From NCBI GenBank assembly GCA_965652545.1, contig CBFGWV010000183.1:1-9920 (forward strand): 9,920 nucleotides of DNA, read 5' to 3'. The stretch comes from CBFGWV01 sp965652545. Lineage in GTDB: Bacteria > Pseudomonadota > Gammaproteobacteria > Competibacterales > Competibacteraceae. The translations under genes were made by a program, and so were the position numbers. Of this stretch, positions 6,601 to 9,920 are shown piece by piece (within the stretch, counting starts at the first letter, position 1; each line of letters begins with the position of its first letter). The notes under the pieces are model-generated. The model was given only the letters and a program-made list of their open reading frames with translations. It was not told the origin of the DNA and ran no database searches.

Positions 6601-9600
6601 CCTGCACCTGCACACCCAGAACCCCTATGTGCGGCTGGAGGACAGCCCGTTCTGCCTGTTGCGTGAAGGCCGTCCGTGGACGGCGCCGCGCGATGCGCAC
6701 GGAGCCGAGCTGCCCTTGCGCGCCGGGGTGAGCTCCTTCGGTTTCGGCGGCAGCAACGCCCATGTGGTGTTGGAGTCGGTCCCGCCGTTGCCGGCCACGG
6801 CCGCCAACGGGCAGCCGCAGCTCATCGTCTTGTCGGCGCGCAACGAGGCGCGGCTGCGCGAGTATGCCGCGGTCATCGCCGCGCATATCGATGCGGCCGG
6901 CGAGGGGCTGGGCCTGGCCGATCTCGCCTACACCTTGCAGACCGGCCGCGAGCCGATGAGCGAACGCCTGGCGCTGGTTGCCGAGGCGGCCGCACCGCTG
7001 GCCGAGCGCCTGCGCCGCTTCGCCGCCGGGCAGTCGGCGCCCGATGTGCACCACGGCAGCGTGGCCGCCCGCGGCAAGAGCGTCCCGCTGCTGGCGGGCA
7101 AGGCCGGCGAGGCGTTTCTGAAAGTGGCCGTGGCCGAGCGCGAGCTCGATGGCTTGGCACCGTTGTGGGTGTCCGGTGTGGACATCGACTTCCGCCTGTT
7201 GCATGGCGCGCTGCCGCCGCGGCGTATTCACCTGCCCGGCTACCCCTTCGCCCGCGAGCGCTACTGGATTCCCGAGGCCGAGACGACAGAGCCCGCGGCC
7301 GTCTCACACCCCTTGATCCAGCAGCGCCTCGCCGGTGCCGAACCAGGCTTTGCCCTGCAACTGAGTGGTGCTGAGTTTTTCCTGACCGACCATGTGGTGC
7401 GCGGGCGTAAGACCTTGCCCGGGGTCGTCTATATCGAACTGCTGCGCGCCGCTGGCGAGATGGCCGCGGGCGCGCCGCTGCGACGGATCAGTAATCTGGT
7501 GTGGCTGCGCCCGGTCACTGTCGATAATGAGCCGGTTGCCGTGTCGGTACGGCTTCGCCGCGTCGGCGATGGCCTGACGGCGGAGGTCGGCAGCGATGGC
7601 GGCGCGGTGCATGCCCAGGCCCGTCTGGGTGTCGCGAGCGAGGCCGCCGCGCCACGGATGGATATCGCGACCATCGTCGCCCGCTGCGACGACCACTGGA
7701 GCCGCGATGCCTGTTACGCGCAGTTCCATGCCAACGGCTTTTTGTCCGGTCCGGGTTTCCAGCCGATCGACCGTCTGTCGCGCAACACCGCCGAGGCCCT
7801 GGCCGTGCTGGTGCTGCCGGCGCACCTGACCGACGCGGCCGGTGGTTTCGTGCTGCACCCTGCGCTCATGGATGGGGCCTTGCAGACGGTCCTCGGGTTG
7901 CTGGGCGACACCGGCGGCACGCCATGGCTGCCGTTCGCGGCAGGCGAGATCGTCATTCACGACGCCTTGCCGCCACGTTGCGTCGCCCACGCCCGCCGTG
8001 TGGAGACCCTGCGCGCCGGTGTCACGGTGGACATCGATATCGCCGACGGTGAGGGCCGGGTGCTGGTGTCGATGCGTCGCCTGGCCTTCCGCGCCCTGGT
8101 CGCCGCGCCCGCGCAGACCCTGTGCCTGCAACCGGTGTGGGTCGCCGATGCGGGCGGGCCGGCCAGCGCTGCCGATGAACCCACGCTGGTCCTCGGCTCG
8201 CCGCAGCCCGCGGCCCCCGCGCGGGACGGCGACGCCGCAGCCAACGATGCAGCCTTCCCGGTCAAGCCCGCGGATGCCGCGGCCGCGGCTCGCTTGCTCG
8301 ATGCGCTCGCCGCCGAGGATGCCTACCCGACGCGCATCCTGTGGTGGGCGGAGCCCGCCGGCGAGGTGCCGGCGCTGGCCGAGCCACTGGCCGTCATGGG
8401 CCTGCTGCGCGCGCATCTGCGCCGCTGCCCGGGCGTGCCGCTGACGCTGTGCTACATCCACCGCGACGACGGCGCCTGCGGCGAGGCTGCGCATCAGGCC
8501 TTGTACGGCTTTGCCCGCAGTCTGCATCTGGAGCACCCGCAGGTTCGCCTGTCGGTGATCGGTCTGGCCGGCGGCGATCCGGGTACCGTGGTGCCGGCCG
8601 TTGAATTCGCGACCCGCCAGACGCGGGTGCGCTATCGCGACGGCCGCCGCGAGGTGCTGGACTGGGCGCCGCTGCCCACGGCCGGCGGTACGGGCTTCAA
8701 GGCCGGTGGGGTGTACCTGATCACCGGCGGTGCCGGGGGCTTGGGCCTGCTGGTTGCCCGCCACCTGGCGTCGACGCACCGGGCACGCCTGGTCCTTGCC
8801 GGACGCCGCCCGCTGGATGCGCCCATCGAGGCGGCATTGGCCGGCTTGCGCGAAGCCGGCGGCGAGGCGGTCTACATGCAGGCCGATGTGTCCGACCCCG
8901 ATCAGGCACGCCGCCTGGTCAGTGCGACGCGCGAGTGCTTCGGCGGGCTCGATGGCGTGCTGCACGCCGCCGGGGTGCTGCGCGATGGGCTGCTGGCCGC
9001 CGGCGAGGGCAGCGATGCGGCCGCGGTATTGGCGCCCAAGGTGCGCGGGGCGATGAACCTCGATACCGCCATCGGCGAGACGCCATTGGCGTTGTTCGTG
9101 CTGTTCTCCTCCGCGGCCGGTGCGGTGGGCAACCCGGGGCAAGCGGATTACGGCTATGCCAATGCGTTTCTCGATGCCTTCGCCCAGTGGCGCGACGGGC
9201 GGCGGGGGGGGCGTACGCTCGCGATCGCCTGGCCCTTGTGGCAGGAGGGCGGCATGCAGGTGGATGCCGCCACCGTGGCGGCGCTGGCGCGCGACAAAGG
9301 CGTGGTGCCGCTGCCGTCCGCCGCAGGGCTTGCGCTGCTGGAGACGCTGAGCGCGGGCGATGCCCGCCAGGTGCTGGTTCTGCATGGCGAGGCGCAGCGG
9401 CTGCGCGGGCTGCTGGCGGACACGCCGCCGGCGGTGGTGGCCGTCGCCGCACCGTCGCAGGCAGCGCCGGCCGATGTGCTGGCGGCGTTCCGCGCCGATG
9501 TCATGGCCGATGTGCAGGCCGTGCTCAAGCTGCCGGCCGGGTCGCTCCGCCTGGATGACGACCTGAGCGCGGTGGGCTTCGATTCGCTGAGCTTCACGAT

Positions 9601-9920
9601 GCTGGCGAACCGGCTCAACGACCGTCTGGCCTTGAATGTCGCCCCCACGGTGTTCTTTCAGTTCCCGACCCTGGCGGCGGCGGTGGCCCACCTGCACGAG
9701 CGGCACGGCGCCGCCCTGGCCGCGCATTACCGGCAGGCCGCGGTACCGCCGCGCGAGGCCGCCGTGCCACCGGCACCGGTCGCCTCATCGCCCCCGCCGC
9801 AGCCTGCGCCGGCCGTTTTGGATGAGCCCATTGCCATCGTCGGCATGGCCGCGCGCCTGCCGGGCGCGGCCACGCTGGATGCCTTCTGGGACCGCCTGGC
9901 CCGCGGCGACGACTTGGTCA
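3632..9920 (+). CDS. trans-AT modular polyketide synthase, 5' part (docking-KR-ACP-KS-DH-KR-ACP-KS...)
   Basis: The frame opens at GTG 3632, 2 nt after the methyltransferase stop, and runs without a stop to the window end (2096 codons; 3' partial). The start is chosen from the tight spacing and from the docking-like motif at residues 8-29. No strong Shine-Dalgarno precedes it, which suggests translational coupling. Domain order: KR with NADPH motif GGAGGLG at 265-271; ACP with Ser543; KS with Cys783, His918 and His965; DH with His1254 and Asp1414; KR with GGAGGLG at 1699 and Lys1803, Ser1827, Tyr1840, Asn1844; ACP with Ser1985; and a new KS beginning near residue 2064. No AT occurs. The first KR-ACP completes the module whose KS ends the upstream PKS; KS-DH-KR-ACP is a full dehydrating module. 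The first KR has Ala384 where the catalytic serine is expected. Module logic is clear; the compound made is unknown. Confidence 0.94.
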   Translation, partial: MDTRTPSIDQILQSIAAGELSAEEGHRLITARPGADDDGGQTTVYTPLWRPDDDAATEQPAGDLLVFDHDTALVEALRPQWDGRITLVRPGGQFAQDDDGYRLRPDAAEDYERLFDALAGMPAGIVHFWSRQGFTADAEALAADLRLGLFARTALVKTVLARGAPVRLLGIHTATAAGSHPQHEALAAFARTVNKEQSRLRCREVGVQDAAMLTAVVLAELARADGEHLRYIDGRRHQRWMQVVTPTPAPADPPFREGGAYLITGGAGGLGRIVAGHLLAHYTARVVLCGRSPREVADLGPTASYVQADIATRAGAHAAIATARQRLGRLDGIIHAAGVTRDGLLTGKRTQDIAAVLAPKLAGTLHLDAAIGEAGPETLILFSALAGVLGNPGQVDYAYANAFLDGFADWREAQRAAGRRQGRTLAIAWPLWRDGGMRVDAATAALLRRTVGLVPMRREDGVRALETALGHPSARAVVACGDTARLHQVLGEGAPAPVAAPARPQPPEPELAPVLAQMVCDILRVEPADIDADVDINDYGFDSITFTTLANRINERFDLDVTPALFFELTTLGEIAAQLDQALAGRRVVEPPPMPTGLPVRPIAAPQPAAAGGDIAIIGMAGRFPGSRDLTEFWRHLVAADDLIEEVPAARWDWRAVYGDPAREPDKTQAKWGGFIPGVAEFDPLFFGISPREAERMDPQQRLFLSTVWLAIEDAGIRASSLAGSNTGVFVGAASPDYYELLRRHGVAIDGHTSVGVSFSVLANRVSHALDLRGPSRPVDTACSSSLVAVHQAVEAIRSGACAMAIAGGVNVVLSPTFTIAAGKAGMLSPEGRCKTFDKDANGYVRGEGVAAVLLKPLAQALADGDPIHALIKASAENHGGHTGSLTTPNPTAQAELLVRAYTHAGIDPATVGYIEVHGTGTALGDPVEVNGLKSAFNELYRRVGHPPPREAHCALGAVKTNIGHLETAAGIAGLVKVALAMRHRWLPANLHLHTQNPYVRLEDSPFCLLREGRPWTAPRDAHGAELPLRAGVSSFGFGGSNAHVVLESVPPLPATAANGQPQLIVLSARNEARLREYAAVIAAHIDAAGEGLGLADLAYTLQTGREPMSERLALVAEAAAPLAERLRRFAAGQSAPDVHHGSVAARGKSVPLLAGKAGEAFLKVAVAERELDGLAPLWVSGVDIDFRLLHGALPPRRIHLPGYPFARERYWIPEAETTEPAAVSHPLIQQRLAGAEPGFALQLSGAEFFLTDHVVRGRKTLPGVVYIELLRAAGEMAAGAPLRRISNLVWLRPVTVDNEPVAVSVRLRRVGDGLTAEVGSDGGAVHAQARLGVASEAAAPRMDIATIVARCDDHWSRDACYAQFHANGFLSGPGFQPIDRLSRNTAEALAVLVLPAHLTDAAGGFVLHPALMDGALQTVLGLLGDTGGTPWLPFAAGEIVIHDALPPRCVAHARRVETLRAGVTVDIDIADGEGRVLVSMRRLAFRALVAAPAQTLCLQPVWVADAGGPASAADEPTLVLGSPQPAAPARDGDAAANDAAFPVKPADAAAAARLLDALAAEDAYPTRILWWAEPAGEVPALAEPLAVMGLLRAHLRRCPGVPLTLCYIHRDDGACGEAAHQALYGFARSLHLEHPQVRLSVIGLAGGDPGTVVPAVEFATRQTRVRYRDGRREVLDWAPLPTAGGTGFKAGGVYLITGGAGGLGLLVARHLASTHRARLVLAGRRPLDAPIEAALAGLREAGGEAVYMQADVSDPDQARRLVSATRECFGGLDGVLHAAGVLRDGLLAAGEGSDAAAVLAPKVRGAMNLDTAIGETPLALFVLFSSAAGAVGNPGQADYGYANAFLDAFAQWRDGRRGGRTLAIAWPLWQEGGMQVDAATVAALARDKGVVPLPSAAGLALLETLSAGDARQVLVLHGEAQRLRGLLADTPPAVVAVAAPSQAAPADVLAAFRADVMADVQAVLKLPAGSLRLDDDLSAVGFDSLSFTMLANRLNDRLALNVAPTVFFQFPTLAAAVAHLHERHGAALAAHYRQAAVPPREAAVPPAPVASSPPPQPAPAVLDEPIAIVGMAARLPGAATLDAFWDRLARGDDLV
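3653..3718 (+). other. N-terminal docking-like motif of the second PKS
   Basis: Residues 8-29 (IDQILQSIAAGELSAEEGHRLI) form two short helical stretches around an AGE turn. They match, without gaps, the hydrophobic spacing of the C-terminal motif of the upstream PKS. This is the expected partner at a KS/KR split and would bring KS1 to this KR-ACP. The role is inferred from pairing and position. Confidence 0.65.
3755..5040 (+). other. KR domain 1 (split module), catalytic serine replaced by alanine
   Basis: The structural half starts near TVYTPLW (about residue 42). The catalytic half has GGAGGLG (4424-4444), LDGIIHAAGVTRDGLL, and ends past WPLWRDGGM. Aligned with the typical KR tetrad (Lys, Ser +24, Tyr +13, Asn +4), it shows Lys360 (4709-4711), Ala384 (4781-4783), Tyr397 (4820-4822) and Asn401 (4832-4834). 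Only the serine is changed: LFSALAG, where KR2 has LFSSAAG. The Asp in TRDG fits a B-type KR, which would give a D-configured alcohol if active. Fold and cofactor site look intact, so the domain may be slow, inactive or rescued by the neighbouring serine. Confidence 0.88.
5159..5387 (+). other. ACP domain 2
   Basis: The carrier domain has its attachment serine at 5258-5260 in GFDSI, followed by TFTTLANRINERFDLDV and LFFELTTLGEIAAQL. It is the carrier for the split module (KS1 on the upstream polypeptide, KR1 here). The linker to KS2 is short (about 27 residues, Pro/Ala-rich). No beta-branching tryptophan is seen. Confidence 0.92.
5468..6783 (+). other. KS domain 2, condensing type
   Basis: The domain runs from DIAIIGMAGRFPG to SSFGFGGSNAHVVLE. 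The active-site triad is complete: Cys in DTACSSS (5978-5980), His in EVHGTGTALGDP (6383-6385) and His in KTNIGHLETAAG (6524-6526). It is followed by the trans-AT-type linker ending LPGYPFARERYWIP (near 7230-7275) and then directly by DH, with no AT. It differs from KS1 in the active-site region (CSSSLVAVHQ against CSASLTAIHL), as expected for KSs that accept different intermediates. Confidence 0.94.
7304..8099 (+). other. DH domain
   Basis: The domain begins at SHPLI. The catalytic His lies in DHVVRGRKTLP (codon 7391-7393), matching HxxxGxxxxP, and the partner Asp lies in HPALMDGALQ (7871-7873). YAQFHANGFLSGPGFQ corresponds to the conserved Y...GPxFQ segment, with Ser in place of the usual Tyr just before GP. 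WLPFAAGEI matches the LPF motif. It should dehydrate the beta-hydroxy product of KR2 to an enoyl chain; double-bond geometry cannot be stated firmly. Confidence 0.9.
8115..9390 (+). other. KR domain 2, complete catalytic tetrad
   Basis: The structural half starts near LCLQPVWV. The catalytic half has GGAGGLG (8726-8746) and LDGVLHAAGVLRDGLL. The tetrad is Lys (9038-9040), Ser (9110-9112, LFSSAAG), Tyr (9149-9151) and Asn (9161-9163), with spacing 24, 13 and 4. The RDG aspartate fits a B-type KR. With the preceding DH it should take the beta-keto intermediate to an alkene. It serves as an internal reference for the altered KR1. Confidence 0.93.
9473..9708 (+). other. ACP domain 3
   Basis: The attachment serine is at 9584-9586 in GFDSL, followed by SFTMLANRLNDRLALNV and VFFQFPTLAAAVAHL. 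It is the carrier of the KS2-DH-KR2 module and is closely similar in layout to ACP2. A Pro/Ala-rich linker of about 37 residues leads to the next KS. Confidence 0.92.
9821..9920 (+). other. KS domain 3, N-terminal start only
   Basis: DEPIAIVGMAARLPGAATLDAFWDRLARGDDLV is the opening of a further KS in the same polypeptide. The window ends before any active-site residue, so its competence cannot be judged. Confidence 0.9.

Noticed and set aside
4661..7231. Long minus-strand frames opposite KR1, ACP2 and KS2 (4661-5935 and 5981-7231)
   Set aside because: They are shadows of the + strand PKS frame, low in recognisable motifs and rich in Arg/Gly/His as expected for antisense translation.
419..9586. 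Beta-branching ACPs
   Set aside because: None of the three ACPs carries the tryptophan that marks beta-branching carriers shortly after the serine, and no HMG-synthase-type genes are in the window.
7304..9727. An 807-codon open frame on the minus strand
   Set aside because: It lies wholly antisense to the DH-KR-ACP region, whose + frame shows catalytic motifs throughout. Long antisense frames are common in GC-rich genes because of third-position G/C bias, and its translation shows no recognisable domain.

Overview
The window is an interior piece of a modular polyketide synthase (PKS) gene cluster, almost entirely coding and all on the + strand. The DNA is very GC-rich, with G or C at most third codon positions. 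No acyltransferase domain is seen: no GHSxG-type AT follows either complete ketosynthase (KS), and each KS runs into the short LPxYPF...RYW linker typical of trans-acyltransferase (trans-AT) PKSs. The malonyl loading enzyme would therefore be encoded elsewhere. The style suggests a high-GC bacterium, perhaps a proteobacterium, but nothing here fixes the taxon.

Layout: (1) bases 2-2752 hold the 3' part of a PKS gene: the last residues of a ketoreductase (KR), an Ala/Pro-rich linker with degenerate 12-residue repeats, an acyl carrier protein (ACP), an unusually long linker containing a 33-bp perfect inverted repeat, a full KS, and a C-terminal docking-like tail. (2) After a 55-bp gap, bases 2808-3629 encode a free-standing class I SAM-dependent methyltransferase with a good ribosome binding site. 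(3) Two bases later, a GTG at 3632 begins a second large PKS gene that stays open to the window end: docking motif - KR - ACP - KS - DH - KR - ACP - start of another KS.

The first KS has no processing domains or carrier of its own, and the second PKS begins with KR-ACP. One elongation module is therefore split across two polypeptides. The two ends carry matching 22-residue helical motifs that could dock. The methyltransferase gene lies between the two halves. The KR of the split module has alanine where the catalytic serine is expected, while Lys, Tyr and Asn are kept, so its reducing activity is in doubt. The next module (KS-DH-KR-ACP) looks fully competent and should give an alkene.

Most worth a second look: the in-frame 153-bp palindromic element in the first PKS gene, the Ser-to-Ala KR, and the split module with an embedded methyltransferase gene.
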